Origin: Mycocentrospora acerina
Lineage: Eukaryota; Ascomycota; Dothideomycetes; Pleosporales
Direction of reading: 5' to 3'
Length of the DNA: 64,000 nucleotides
Assembly: GCA_022701365.1 (NCBI GenBank)
Contig: JAKUHH010000184.1
Span: 558,001-622,000, forward strand
Both the position numbers and the translations under genes were made by a program. The notes below the pieces were generated by a model. It searched no databases. It saw nothing but the letters and a program-made list of their open reading frames with translations, and was not told where the DNA came from. This document shows, piece by piece, positions 12,161 to 24,167 of the stretch (its first letter is position 1; each line of letters opens with the position of its first letter).

Positions 12161-13540
12161 AAAATTGATTGTAGTATGACTGGAATAGAAAGAAGCAAGC
12201 AATAATGATAACATCGGGTAAGAGAGCGAACGAGATTTAAACTCGTTAATTCTTAGCGGAAACCACTAAAAACGTTGGCTCTAAAATGTTAGCACAGACT
12301 GCAGGATCTGCAGCGTCTATGTAGGAATTCGTAGTAAAGGTTGAAATCTTTAGTGTGATAGTATCTCTAGCATAACACCCCTACGTATTTAGCACCAACA
12401 CGATACCGAGCTAATGAATATTTCTTGGTAGAGTGTAGAGTAATAAATGATGAAGATTGAGTCTTGTTGAACGAAATATTAGAAGAGTAATTTCACGTAA
12501 CATACGTCAATACACCTCGAGACCCTCGCTAATAGATAAATACCTTATGTCAAAGGCCGGCATGCAAGCTACCAACGCGGCAAGCCCAAAGCGGTAATCC
12601 CAACACAAACTCCAACGTAAGCTTCCTCGCGCTTGAGGGCGTCGAGATGACACAAGATGCGGCTCGGTACCTCGGAAAGCGCGTTGCCGCGTGCGTGTAC
12701 CGCACTGCTAATAGCAAGGCAACGAGTCCGAGGATTATTTCGGGGAAGATCAGGAGGACACTTGGTGCGTATTCCCGTGCAATACAACAGCGAAGTAGAG
12801 ATTTGCGCGCAGTGATTAATTGGAAGACAAGCAACTCCGGTGACGCTCGCGCTTCTTTCCGAAGCAGTTTCTATCACGGTTGAGATATCTGCTTGCAGCT
12901 GGCCGCATGGGCGCCTAACTGCTGATTAGTTGCTACGTTACACAGCTGCATGTCAGTAGTCAACCAAAATCAATGTAGGCGTCTCTTAACATACAGCTAC
13001 ACTAGGTAGCATGTAGAATAATCGGCTTAATCCTTTAATCTTCCTTGCCTGCGTACTCCACACGATCCATGACAATCTAACGCTGAAGTCTTTTGGTGCG
13101 AGTGTTAGGATTATGATGTATCCTAGGTCGGTATGAGGGTGGGACAATGGCTAAAACAAGGATACATTGGGGGTAGGGAAAAGGCGTGAAGGGCGATGTA
13201 CCGTGGAACCGGCTTGTGCCAAATGAAACATTTCAAATTATGATTCTCTGCACTTTTAATCACAATGCGCTGAGTTATATAGCAACAGACTCATAACGAA
13301 ATAGCAGTGGTGTATTGATCCAGTGAGGATCAAAGAGAAAGATGACACGACTATTTGTGAATGCGTTGCTGTAAAGATATGGATGCGAATGTACTTGTAC
13401 TAACTCCGTCGGCTAGAGCGTGCCTTCGACGCTTGCAATACTTGATGCGACGCACAAAAGAAGCATTCACCCTAAAAGACCATTTTCCATTCAATATTCA
13501 GTACGTCTAAAGCTAGCTCAACCACCAAAGAACTCATAGA
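12161..13540. other. Intergenic, no gene supported
   Basis: AT-rich apart from a GC-richer island at about 12560-12900. The island has overlapping open frames on both strands; one minus-strand frame has a hydrophobic segment, VLLIFPEIILGLVALLLAVRY. I could not tie any of them to a family or a splice model. Confidence 0.4.
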
Positions 13541-15195
13541 TTATTTCAAGGTTATCTCACATTTATGTCCAATCGGAGCCACTAAAAAATGATTCTCCAG
13601 GGCCATAGACTCATCAGTGACCGAGGGAGCAAGCCGGGCGCCCCGGAATGCTCGAAAAAATTCCGCCGTTGCGAGTCTCATCTCCATCCGAGCTAGATAA
13701 ACACCAAGACATACCCTGGAACCAAACCCGAAAGGCGAATACATAGCTTTGGCCGCATCGGTGACTAGGTAAGCTGGATCCGATTGGTCATCGCCAGATG
13801 GAAGCCACCGAGATGGCTCGAACCTATTTTTGCTGTTAGTGCTTTACCTAGAACGTTACAGATGGTTGGCATTACTTATTCGGGTTCAGGAAGGTTGCCG
13901 GGTCTCTGTGGAGGGTATAGCTTTGTGTTGTTACCGTGGTTCCCGCAGGTAGGTAATGTCCCACTATGTTGGCGCCTTGTTTAGGCACTATCCGTGGCAA
14001 CCCCCCAGGTGCAGCACCGTAAAGGCGCAGTGTCTCCTTGATAACTGCATTCAGTACTGGTAAAGTTTCCACATCCTCATCTCTGAACTCTGCGGGTAGA
14101 GAGGCTACCTCCTCTTCGAGCCGAACTTGCCAAACTCCATGCGAAAGTACAGCCCAGACGAGGTAAGTCAGGCTGACAGCTGTTGTATCCGAGCCTGCGA
14201 CAAGCAAGCCCTGGGATTCAAATTGAACATCTATCTCATCGAGTTGGCCCCCGTCCTTTTCCGCCTCTTTATTGACTGTCGAAAATATGGTTTGATTATC
14301 CTGTGCACTCTTGCTCTTCCTGCGGGCTTCTAGGCCATACTTCATCAAAAGCTCGTTTCCACGAAATAGTTCTCTCAGGCTCTTCAGTGGAACGTGTTTA
14401 AGAAGCGGAGTAACCCATGGCAGTTCCGCCGCGATACCACTACCCTTCATGTTCGATTGGAGGATGCGAATATACTCATTGACCTGTGCAAGAGTAAGTG
14501 CCTGGATCAAGAACGCGCACTGGATACTTCGATTACGTCGCCCTGCTCGATTGCATGGAAGGAGTCACCAAACATGAGTAAGGCAGAGACATCCGTAGCC
14601 ATGAAGGTCCACCATCTGAGTACATCTGTAGTACTAGTTTTCTCTATCTCAGCGCTCATCTTCGCCACCACTTGCTTCACCATTGAATGCACGGTTGGCT
14701 CGTAAATTTGACGAAGGTAGGTCTTGCTGAAAGCCCTCGCAAACATCTTTCTACGAGTCGCATGAGCCTTCGGGTCCATCATAGAAAACAGTATCGGACG
14801 TCCAAACGGCACAACGTCGATATACCAAGGGCTTTTGGTGTAGCCCGAACCAATCTTGTGTATGGCAGAGACACTCTGTGGATCTGATACGGAGACCTCA
14901 TTTGGAGTGATGCGGACGATGGGCCCATATCTTTCATGCAAAGAGTGAATGTAATGTATGCGTTGTCCAGTGATGACAGCTTTCTTGAGTCGGAGATTCG
15001 TCCAAGTGGCATACCAAGGGCCAGGAATTGTTCTTAGAGGACTTCCAACTGCACGGAATATCTTCTATAATAGCTGTTAGTGGAATTTCATCCATAGCAA
15101 GGCGTCCTTTCAAGAGAACTACCAACCTTGATCGCTTCGATAGCCAAGACCAAAATGAGTAAACAACCAGTGAGGGCACTCAGACTCAAAGACAT
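13541..15195 (-). CDS. Cytochrome P450 monooxygenase
   Basis: Four exons join in frame: 15195-15127, 15064-14528, 14483-13876 and 13823-13541. They encode 498 aa. The first exon is a membrane anchor (MSLSLSALTGCLLILVLAIEA), so the enzyme should sit in the ER membrane. The proline-rich hinge reads IPGPWYATWT. The I-helix motif is AGSDTT, the K-helix is ETLR, and the heme loop FGFGSRVCLG carries the cysteine ligand. All standard P450 landmarks are present, so it looks functional. It is divergent from the ring-cleavage dioxygenase with about 470 bp between start codons. That suggests shared control and perhaps oxidation of an aromatic compound before ring opening. The substrate cannot be read from the sequence. 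Confidence 0.92.
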
Positions 15196-15668
15196 CGTTA
15201 TAACTTGTTCTCATCAAAAAAATCATTTTCGATTCCAGAATACTACTAAAGCTTTAAGTCGGTTGCATAGAATTCTCTTGCACCGGTACCCCACATATTT
15301 CCACATGGATGATTCCCCAGCCTTTACCCCGCATTGAACCCTCTCCTCCAAGTGTGTGTAGTTTGATGAGAACGTCATGTGTTCTATGCCGTTCGTCCGT
15401 CGATGCCGTAGAATGTGCTATACTTGCTGCCATTGGTTTTTCGGTAGAGGTGGGGCACAAGGATTCGAACATGAGCCGATGGGGCCCCATTGAGCCGATG
15501 TACTCAGACCCTCCCGACAACCCGCTCGCATCCAGACAACAGATTCAATCACGCACAGCGATCAATTTGGTACGTATGTGAATGTTATAAGACATAGTTT
15601 GACTATTATATTTATTGGAAGCTGCTAGACCATCACTATTACACCAAGCTGAGCGATCGACGTTCATC
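15196..15668. promoter_or_regulatory. Shared divergent promoter between P450 and dioxygenase genes
   Basis: This 473-bp spacer separates the two start codons. A short direct repeat TGAGCCGATG appears twice near 15470-15500, about 20 bp apart. It is a possible regulator site but may be chance. Confidence 0.35.
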
Positions 15669-16872
15669 ATGTCTGCGGCCACAAAGATCACCGTTGTTCG
15701 ATTGACTGCTGTCACTTACCAGCACCCACATCTTGAAAAGGCGACGAAGTTTCTCGATGATTTTGGGTTTGTTGAAGCTCAGAGAGCTGGTTCTCGCATC
15801 TACTATCGCGGCTTCGGTGTCGACCCTTATGTCTACATCGCTGAGCAGGCTCCAACCTCAAGAAGAGCCTTTATTGGGGCCACATGGACTGTCGCATCTT
15901 ATGAGGATCTACACACGGCTGCCGCTCATCCCTCGGCGACGTCTATCGAACGAGATGAAGGTCCCGGTGGCGGAAAAATCGTCACCATTACGGATCCAAA
16001 CGGCTATACTCTCAGCTTTATTTACGGTAAAGCTTTAAGAGAAAAGGATTTGGATGCCACCATTAGCCGCAACATCAACGCTGTCGAATCCCACCCCAAT
16101 CTGGCTCTCGAAAAACACCGCCGAGGCCAGTTTCGACGATTTAATGCAGGTCCTACTCCAATCCATAAACTCGGCCATTACGGCTATGGTATGCCAGCCC
16201 ACAAATTCGAAGTCACTATATCGTGGTATACTGCACTTCTGAATTTAAAACTCACTGATGCCGTGTTCTCTCCCGCTACGGGTAAAGATGTGACGGCTTT
16301 CTTCCATATCGACTTGGGCATGGAATACACGGATCACCACGTAAGTAGCTTGATATCCTATATTGACGGCTTTCTGGATTTGCTCCTTGTGTTTATCAGA
16401 GATGACTGACATCTCATCCCGGCCTCACAGAGTATATTTTTCGTCACAGAACCAGGTGACAAACCGGTGCACATTCATCACGCAAGCTTTGAAGTAAATG
16501 ACTTCGACAGCCAATGTGTGGGGCATGACTGGCTCGTCAGTAAAAAATGGACAAATTGTTGGGGCCTTGGCAGGCATATCCTTGGAAGCCAGATTTTCGA
16601 CTACTGGTAAGTAGTTCTCGCCGCTCTTAGAAATTGTCGTGCAAGTTGAGTGTCTAATGCTACGTTGTACAATCGCTTACTTGATCTGCAGGTTCGACAG
16701 CTCGGGGAACATTGTCGAACACTATTGCGATGGCGACGTAGTCAATGCCGAAACGCCGGTTGAACGGGAGCCACAGGGCCCACACAGCATGTACGTCTGG
16801 GGTCCAGATGTTCCGCTGGCTTTTGTGACAGGAAATATCGGGGATGCTGAGAAACTGTTTATTCCTACTTAG
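15669..16872 (+). CDS. Extradiol ring-cleavage dioxygenase-type VOC protein
   Basis: Exons 15669-16340, 16431-16606 and 16692-16872 give a 342-aa two-domain vicinal-oxygen-chelate protein. Domain 1 (about residues 7-120) ends with the DPNGYTLSF strand. Domain 2 holds the usual metal-ligand positions: His in KLGHYGYG, His in VHIHHASFEV, and Glu in NIVEHYCDG. This 2-His-1-Glu set is that of catechol 2,3-dioxygenase and biphenyl-diol dioxygenases, which open catechol rings next to the hydroxyl groups using Fe(II) and O2. There is no signal peptide, so it is probably cytosolic. The introns are conventional. The start ATG follows a short leader. An upstream in-frame open stretch exists but lacks an ATG. 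The function is well supported at family level. The particular catechol is unknown. Confidence 0.88.
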
Positions 16873-16920
16873 GTAGTATTATGTTGTTCATTTGTTTCTT
16901 GATTTGGATTGTTTGGTTTC

Positions 16921-16972
16921 ATTTGATTTAGTCCTATTCAGTTTCAGCCGCCTTCTGCGCAGCTATGCCCGG
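16921..16972 (+). repeat. Left terminal inverted repeat of pogo-type element
   Basis: This repeat matches the reverse complement of 19098-19149 with two differences. It begins ATTTGATTTAGTCC and ends in AGCTATGCCCGG. Sequence beyond the last GG diverges. Confidence 0.9.
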
Positions 16973-19139
16973 GGTAGCAGATGTGGCAGACATACGACGC
17001 GTTTTATAAGTGTATTTAGTTTTTGCTATGCCCTACTGCTATATACAGGAGTTTCCTAAAGCATTGCTAGAGGTGTCTGAGTTGTTGTTAGTAGCGTGAC
17101 TAAGTATAACATTAGGGTTAAATGGGTGTATACCTATTAATTTAAAAGAGCTATTGAATTTTTTTGCAGTATAACTGCTTTCCTAGCGGTCGAAGAACAG
17201 ACTAAAGAAGTTAGCTTCATTCACAGGCACGAAGCTTCGATGCTTTTGAAGGCGTGTTGTTAGCTTCCTCAAGTATGCTGTGCTAAGAGGCTTAAACATC
17301 ACTACATCAAGCAGCCGCAGCGTGTAGGTGCTGTGAGATAGATGAATACCAAAGAATATCTTATGTCTGTGGCAATACTCTAGAAATTCTTCTGTTTAGT
17401 ATCTCCCATGGCTATCCATAAGCAACAGGCAGAACTTTCTTCAAGGTAGCTGTTGTGAAGCGCTCAAACACCTGCTAGAGCTAGGCAAGACTAAGCATAT
17501 TGTTTGACTAGCCACTGCTTGATACTCTGAAGAAGGCTATATGTTTTCCTACCTTCACATCTTCCATCTAGGTGTCTTGTATATATTTAAGTCAGCCGCG
17601 TAAATGACAGTTAGCGGCAACGCCATACCATCAGCGCATATACACGCCAACAGGCTTATCTATTCACGATGCCGTCCTGCAGTATCTGCTTGAACTGCTT
17701 CTTCTTGAACAGCCTCTTGCTAAATATCGTCTTCTGTCTGCTGTCAGGAATACGCCCTGACAAAACCCGTCTCAAGTCGCTCTAGGGTACCAGGTCCCTG
17801 TAGGGGCTGTACCAGGCTACTATGCAGAGTCTGGAGGCAATCTATGTCACCTTAGGGAAGTAAAACTACCTAAAGACTAGTATGTACTACTATATAAAAT
17901 CCAATCATAAGTAGTGGCAATTTGTCTTTAAGTATACGCGTTTACCATTCTGAAGCTCTACTTACTTTATCACCTGAGGTTTGAAGCGTTCTTACATCTG
18001 CCAATAGCCCTAATCATGGAAACCCTTCTCATCCGTTTTCTATTTATGCTTTGTCTCCACTTCTTAGAAGTCGACCACCATCAAAAAAGGGTGCAAATAC
18101 ACCTGCCAGAGACTGGAACGGTCTCAACCTAGGTCTAGTACTTGTAGAGCCGCCAGTCCCCCCTGGCAGGGACAATTTAATAAACTCCACAAACAAGCTA
18201 CTTAGAATAAAACATCCACATAACGCAGCAGCAGCCATCTAGCCGCGACATAGCAACGCGAGACGCAATGACAGAGCCCAGACACACCTTAGGCATTACA
18301 GTCGCAATACACACACAACAGTCACCAATAGGCTTCCTAGTCAGCCTATCGCCAATCAACAATGTCTGCGACGTCCTGTATCGACGAACCCTCATGCTAA
18401 ACAGCATTGTCTCTCACGCGAATCTCTTCACAGACACCCCAGCATGCTACCATTAGTGCCACAGCATACTCATAGATCATCAGACAGCCTCGCCCACTGT
18501 CGCCCCTACCCTATGACAAAGGCGTAGTGTCCCTTTAACCTAACACAACAATGTCTAAAGATGTTCGCACAAGAGCTCTCATGCTCACCAGACTCGAAAA
18601 ATCGCATAAGTGGAGCATCGCTCTTGTGGAGCTGCATCGTGACGAAATGCTGCTGCCGCTGCGCCCAGTAGCAGGTCACACCACATACCATGGCTACATA
18701 AAACCTAGTAAAAGGCAGCAAAATACAAAGGAAGAAGAATAAAAGAATCAAAACTAAGCCCTAAGGGCACAAGGGCAGGTACGAACAGACAAAGCCAAAC
18801 ACTAGGGGGAGACTGTAGGTATAGCGGACGCGACAAACAAGGCAACGCGCCCCTATACGCCTTAAAACAACGTTACACATACAACACTACGAGTACAGCA
18901 TACACACGGGAATATCAATTCAAGGAACACAGACGCAGGCAAACACTTCACTTCTAGAGACAAAATGTACATGATTGTAGATAGAAGCCAGAACATGGAA
19001 AGGCGAGGAGACAGCTGGCCATTCCACTGGTATAGTAAAGTGGGGCGATACCGGTATGTTTTTAGGAAAGCGTCAGCTGTCCGCCAACCCTTTGTTTCCG
19101 GGCATAGCTGCGCAGAACGCGGCTGAAACTGAGTAGGAC
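16931..19139 (-). mobile_element. Decayed pogo/Fot1-type DNA transposon
   Basis: Near-perfect inverted repeats flank the element: 16921-16972 pairs with 19098-19149 (52 bp, two mismatches). A TA dinucleotide lies at 16929-16930 and at 19140-19141, as expected for TA target duplication, so the mobile unit itself is probably 16931-19139. On the minus strand a DDE-type transposase is recognisable. The DEKGF motif lies near 18020. The catalytic block LLLMDSHGRY and EEFLEYCHRHKIFF lies near 17430-17350, followed by LLDVVMFKPLSTAYLRKL near 17310. In-frame stops occur throughout, so no active enzyme is made. About 2.2 kb, a normal size for the family. Confidence 0.85.
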
Positions 19140-19149
19140 TAAATCAAAT
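19098..19149 (-). repeat. Right terminal inverted repeat of pogo-type element
   Basis: This is the reverse-complement partner of 16921-16972. The symmetry extends about 8 bases past the TA target site on both sides, which may reflect insertion preference. Confidence 0.9.
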
Positions 19150-19329
19150 CAAATCAATAATAATCATGGATAGGCAGTAAGACTTCAGAAGAGGAAATAT
19201 CTCCAGCATGGCATATGCTTCCTAACGATAGAAAAGTTGGCACAGTCACTTGACGAGTTCACGAACGCTTAAGATCGTACTTAAATGAAACGGCACGTCT
19301 ACGATTGCTCGCGATTAGTCCTAAATTGT

Positions 19330-21388
19330 TTAAGATCTCCCGGCACTTGTCCAACTTAGTGTGGCAAGTATTGCAGACATTTCATCTGTATAGCCAAGTT
19401 CCATCCGAGCTAGCTCTTGCTGGAATGGTTTCAGCGATCTTACAGACCACGAATCTACGTCGTCGTGGTCTGCAAAGTTTTTTCGCGCCCAAGTAACAAG
19501 CCCCGCAGAAAACACAGCCATTGGGGCCCAGATTGGTAGTTCCTTTGGCTTTATGAGCTCGCTTATCTCCAAGATATGCCAGACTACAGGCATAGCAGCA
19601 CGGTACGCCGGTAGAGCTTTTGATGCTCCGTCATGTTCTTGCTCCCGACTAAGTGTGTGGAACAACCGGGGTACGTAGCCTGACAATGTAAAAAGAAGTT
19701 GTAAATGTGGTACTAGACTGTACAAATGACAGAACTGGTACAAGAGCAAAACGTCGTTTGGAGCCGATTCGCCGTGACGATGTTTCCATGCCAGGAGGCG
19801 TATTGTCAGCTTTTGTCTCAGCTTGTGGATTTCGTGGCCTGGAGTGAATGGTACATCAGTCGTCTTTCCAGTAGAGAAACGTATTGTCGAATTCTGAAAA
19901 GAGGCCACAGCAGCTAGCGATCCATAGTCATTAGCCACCAGATGAACATCAGCTAGGAGCGAAAGAATGGAGGTCAGAGGATCTTCATAAAGCCCATCGA
20001 TTCGTTGTGCTGCGTTGTCGGCCGTTGTTGCTTCATATCTTCGCGGCGGCTTCAGATGCATGAAATTAGCGGTTGAAAATGAGGTAGACTGGCCACACTG
20101 GATCGCGCGGAGCAGGTCAATCAGTAGGAAATAGGATGTTATCGATCTATGACCACCTAGTCAGCTTATTTGAGTTTTGGTTCGTGCATACGTACCGGTC
20201 ATGATTGGTTCTCGACTCATGTGTCGTTGTGCTGTTGTCATTGTTGACGTCTCCACGCTGGTCAAAAGCTGGAGCCTCGCGCATCATTCTCCAAACTGCC
20301 TGCTTTCATTAGCATCCGGGAACACGATTTGCTTAGGCATATCTAACCGTTTTGAAACAGCCATGCACAATTCGAGTCTTTCTTTGCACTGCACGGTTGG
20401 AGGAAAGGAAGCCGAAAGTTTCAAGTAGTATCCACTACGCGCATCCGTTCAGCAAGGTCGAGTTGAATTATGTTTAATCCCTCCAAGATGATTTACTGAC
20501 CGCTTTAACAGGATCTGTTCTACGAGCTAAGCTGTTGTCGACATCTAGCCTCCCCAGCAGTTGATTGACAGAAACATGCCATAGTTCGAGCGACTGCTCG
20601 TGTGCCTGCTGCGACATGAGAGCACCTATCGAAGCCATAGCGAATGTTAAGTAATCCGGCCGCTGTATCCGTTGGAAAGTCGATGGTGGAGTATCTTTTA
20701 AAAAGGGACTTTTACGTAAGAAGAGTTCGTGGCACGCTTTGACAAAACAGTCCAGAGTTTGAACCACTTGGAGTCCTGTTGAGTGAAGCGAGGCAGAAAA
20801 TAAAGCCAACGGCCAAGACGGCTTCACAAATGTTTTAGTAACAAGGCCAGAGTGAATTTCATGTTTACAACATCTGACCTACATTATCTGCAGACGTAAC
20901 TTGTTCTATTAACGCCTGCGTATGTTCATGTTTGAAGAGCTGTTTTTGCTCCCTCACCTCGCTATCAGCGAGCATAGCCTGCTTGAAGACTGTCCACGAG
21001 TTGGGACTCAGGACCCGATATGCTATTTCAGCGTCACTTGGGGCGGGATTGCGGTCTCCGGGCCATATGTCCTCTGCTCCTGCCTCCGGCAGCTGTCCAA
21101 TAGTAGCAGGGTCTGGACAGGAATTGAGTGTATGCATTAAGTTGGTAGTTAGGTCCAGTTGTCAAGGATAGACGACTCTTACGTAGTAAATCGATTTCCA
21201 GCTTGCAGCTCGTTTGATGAGTAGATTGAAGTAAACGTGCGTAAGGCCTGCTGCGCTTGCGGATAGTCTCGCCCGCTACTACTTTCTGGGTTAGCGTTGA
21301 TTGACCAGCCCCATCGGAATGTGCTGGTTTCGCTAGTGTACCCCGCACTATGCTCCCGGCTTACGTCTGTCCTGTCAGCTTCTGACAC
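19330..21388 (-). CDS. Fungal-specific transcription factor domain protein
   Basis: Coding blocks on the minus strand run from about 21388 to 19330 with several introns. One block starts DPATIGQLPEAGAEDIWP. A second (20827-20510) reads SWPLALFSASLHSTGLQVVQTLDCFVKACHELF. A third starts CKERLELCMAVSKRLDMPK. The last (20061-19330) contains LTSILSLLADVHLVANDYG and ends MELGYTDEMSAILATLS. The hydrophobic helical blocks resemble the fungal_trans regulatory domain of zinc-cluster regulators. No Zn2Cys6 or C2H2 motif was found upstream. It may therefore lack a DNA-binding part, or that exon is unresolved. The 5' exon frame near 21180 did not join cleanly. The gene starts close to, and points away from, the next regulator gene. 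Confidence 0.6.
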
Positions 21389-21440
21389 TCGAAAAGTGTG
21401 CTTCCTACTGTCCGACGTGATGGTATTCTAAACGCTCAGC

Positions 21441-24167
21441 ATGGACGCATCGCACTCACTTGAAGCACGACCGCCAGAAAATCCGCGCCAGAATCCCGAG
21501 TTATCTGTGAGCTACAATCCCCTGTGATCGGGTCCAGATTTTGACTTATGGGTTCCACAGTGTCCAACCTGCAACCGTGCGTTCACACGCATAGAACACC
21601 TGAAACGACATCAAAGAATACGTGGGTTGGCCGAAGCCTCTCCTCCCCTTCATCCCGGACCCACAACCGGCAGATGTAATGTTCCTAACTGACAGACCAT
21701 GGCTTCCTCCAGACACAGAAGAAACACCTTTTCTATGTACAATATGTGGTAAACGTTTTCGGCGCCAAGATGTGTTCCATCGACATTCGAAGAATTTGTG
21801 CAGGGGACGAGCGAGCCAACAGTCTAGCCTTAAGCAGCGATCTGCTAAAGCATGCAACAGCTGTCGTCTGCAGAAGCTGAAGTGTAATGGCACCGAGCCA
21901 TGTCAACGATGCACACTAAAGGCAATCACTTGTTCATATGCAAAGAACGCGGCTGAGCCCTTGGAACACTCTGGCGACATACCACCACCAGCAATCAATC
22001 ATCCATCATCTGTTAACAGCTTCGTCAATGCGTTCACCCCTGAACCGAGGCCAGAATCTCTCCCAACCCAAGTCGATAATGAGACGTTTCTCATGTCATA
22101 CGAATCGGCGCCTGGAGATGTAGGTGGACTTGGTGGTGACCATAGTGCTTTCCCATCATCCAGATCTGCTCTTGGTGTTAGCAGTAGCGCCGACAAAACA
22201 TCAGGTAGGCTAAGTTTTATCTCCAGAAATCGTGAGATCCGGTCCCCTTATGTCATCGTAGATTTGACCCAGATGCGAGAACCCTATCTTTTCGGCAACG
22301 ATAGGTTCTCTATGAACCTGGAGTTCTGGCCAGATCTAGACAAGGTCTGTTTGGCTTGCGTCCAGGTTGCGGTCACAGCTAAAGCTTGCAGCTCTACGAT
22401 CCCTTTTTACTCAATTCAGACCTTGTACTTCCGTTCAGTGACCCAGTTTTCGGCGAAATCGATCTCGCAGATATTGAGCACTTGTCGCCCGCACTCTCAC
22501 AGCAGAACGTCAACAATAGTTTTCATGACTCAATGCGAGATGATCCGACACGGACACGCCCTTCAGCTGGAGCGCCACCCTGGCTCCAGAGGCTCCAGCC
22601 GAACATTCGATTTCATGACACTGAGATAATGAATTACTTCCTGAATAAATTCATGTCCCATGTTGCCCCCATATTACCGACATTTCAAGATTTCGGTAAC
22701 GCGCAGGACCAGCTCCCCGATGTTGTACTCGCTATGGCCGCTGTTGGAGGATTATTCTGCTCGATTGAGGGTAGTTTCCAGATCTCACTCAGTTTATACA
22801 CAGACGCAAGAAGATTAGCATTGAGTCGTGTAGGTTTTCATTTCGAATGCTGATACAGTTTCACAGCTCCTAGTGCAGGGCTGAATGTAAATGCAGGTCT
22901 TGTCAAGCGACGTACTACCCACAACGCAAGCTACAGACCTTGTACAAACGGTGAGTCGTAGCTTCTATTCTCAGGTTATGATTGGTGTTCGTGTCAGTAT
23001 AAGTTACTGGTTGTGCTTGCTTAGATGCATTGCTAAGAAAAACAGTTCATTTGTCTAGAGCTTTTCGGCTTCTGTAGTGGCGATCCACGGACGTTCGAGT
23101 GTACTGAGGCTCAACACAACTTTCTCCTCCAAGTCAGTAAATGATACGGTATACAGTTTTGAAACGAAAAATTTGACGGTTTACAGACTATTGATGATTA
23201 TTCACTATTAACTATAGCCTCCTTTTCGCAAACATCTGCGTTGGAGAAACGGCTCAGGTTAGTTCAAGGCCAAACTCCAGAATAAGGAAGCCCAACTAAT
23301 ATTGGTAGACTGATTGAGAGCCTTTGTGTGCTAGAATCTTACCATGTTCTATTGCTGCAAAGACCAGCACACCTGCGTGCATCTGCTATTCTGTCGAACA
23401 TCACGGACTCTTCCTCACCTTCTTCGCAGTCAGGAGTTGGAGAAGCGATTGAAGGATTCTCGAGGCTCTTAAAATCGTTGATGAACCCACACGTTACACT
23501 GTCTCCTGTCTCGAGTTCTTCGAGTGCAACGATGTGTTTGACTGTACTGGCTGCCATGGCTGGTTGCGCAAACTATGGCGGAGACTTTATGTTGGACTCA
23601 ATTCTCTGCTGGGATCGCCAGCTTCTGGAACTCAGCCTTCATCGATGGTTCAACTCCTGCCAACTGAACCTTAGCACGCAGCTGTCTACGGTCACAATTT
23701 TCCATCTGATTTTCATGAAACTTCGAACAAACATGGAGCTTGTCCACAAGCTTGCACGGTGCCACGCCGGGCCTTCAGAAGACCGCAGTTCATGTATCGC
23801 GGGTTTCCAAGAATGGCAATGTTCCGAAGACTGCTCAGTCTCTACACTGCACGCAGAACAACTCTTGGACGCTGTCAAGCAATCTGTAGTCTTCGGAGCA
23901 CAGCCACGATCCGGCCACAACACTCCCTCGCGGAGATCACAGCAGACACATCAGCACAGACCGATGGAGGCTCCTCACCTTGCGACTAGTGTCTACATGG
24001 CCACACTAGTCTTGTGGGCGTCGGCAATTGCTCGAAAGAAGGCGGACTGGGGTTTGGGGCGGTCGTACCTCGAAACTGGCGTTCATATCTTGTCGTACCT
24101 CAAGGTTAGAGTTGCTACAAAGATTGGTAACGTCCTTAAACAACTGATTATTAGCCATAATGACTAA
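21441..24167 (+). CDS. Transcription factor with two C2H2 fingers plus a Zn2Cys6 cluster
   Basis: Exon 1 (21441-21506) starts at ATG. Exon 2 (21561-21621) carries the first C2H2 finger (CPTCNRAFTRIEHLKRH). Exon 3 (21713-22344) carries the second (CTICGKRFRRQDVFHRHSK) and then a zinc cluster (ACNSCRLQKLKCNGTEPC). The linker HQRI|HTEETPF forms exactly across the intron, which supports the splice model. Further exons are 22392-22829, 22897-22950, about 23059-23135, and about 23330-24167. The downstream region has the fungal_trans type (DVVLAMAAVGGLF, FLLLELFGFCSGDPRTFE, ESYHVLLLQRPAHL). The mixed finger layout is that of CMR1/PIG1-type regulators of melanin and other pathways. The nuclear location and role are inferred. 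It lies between two groups of aromatic-metabolism genes and could control either. Confidence 0.8.

Noticed and set aside
19165..19175. Single CAGTAAG copy outside the cluster
   Set aside because: Isolated, next to the transposon end, and at the frequency expected for a degenerate 7-mer.
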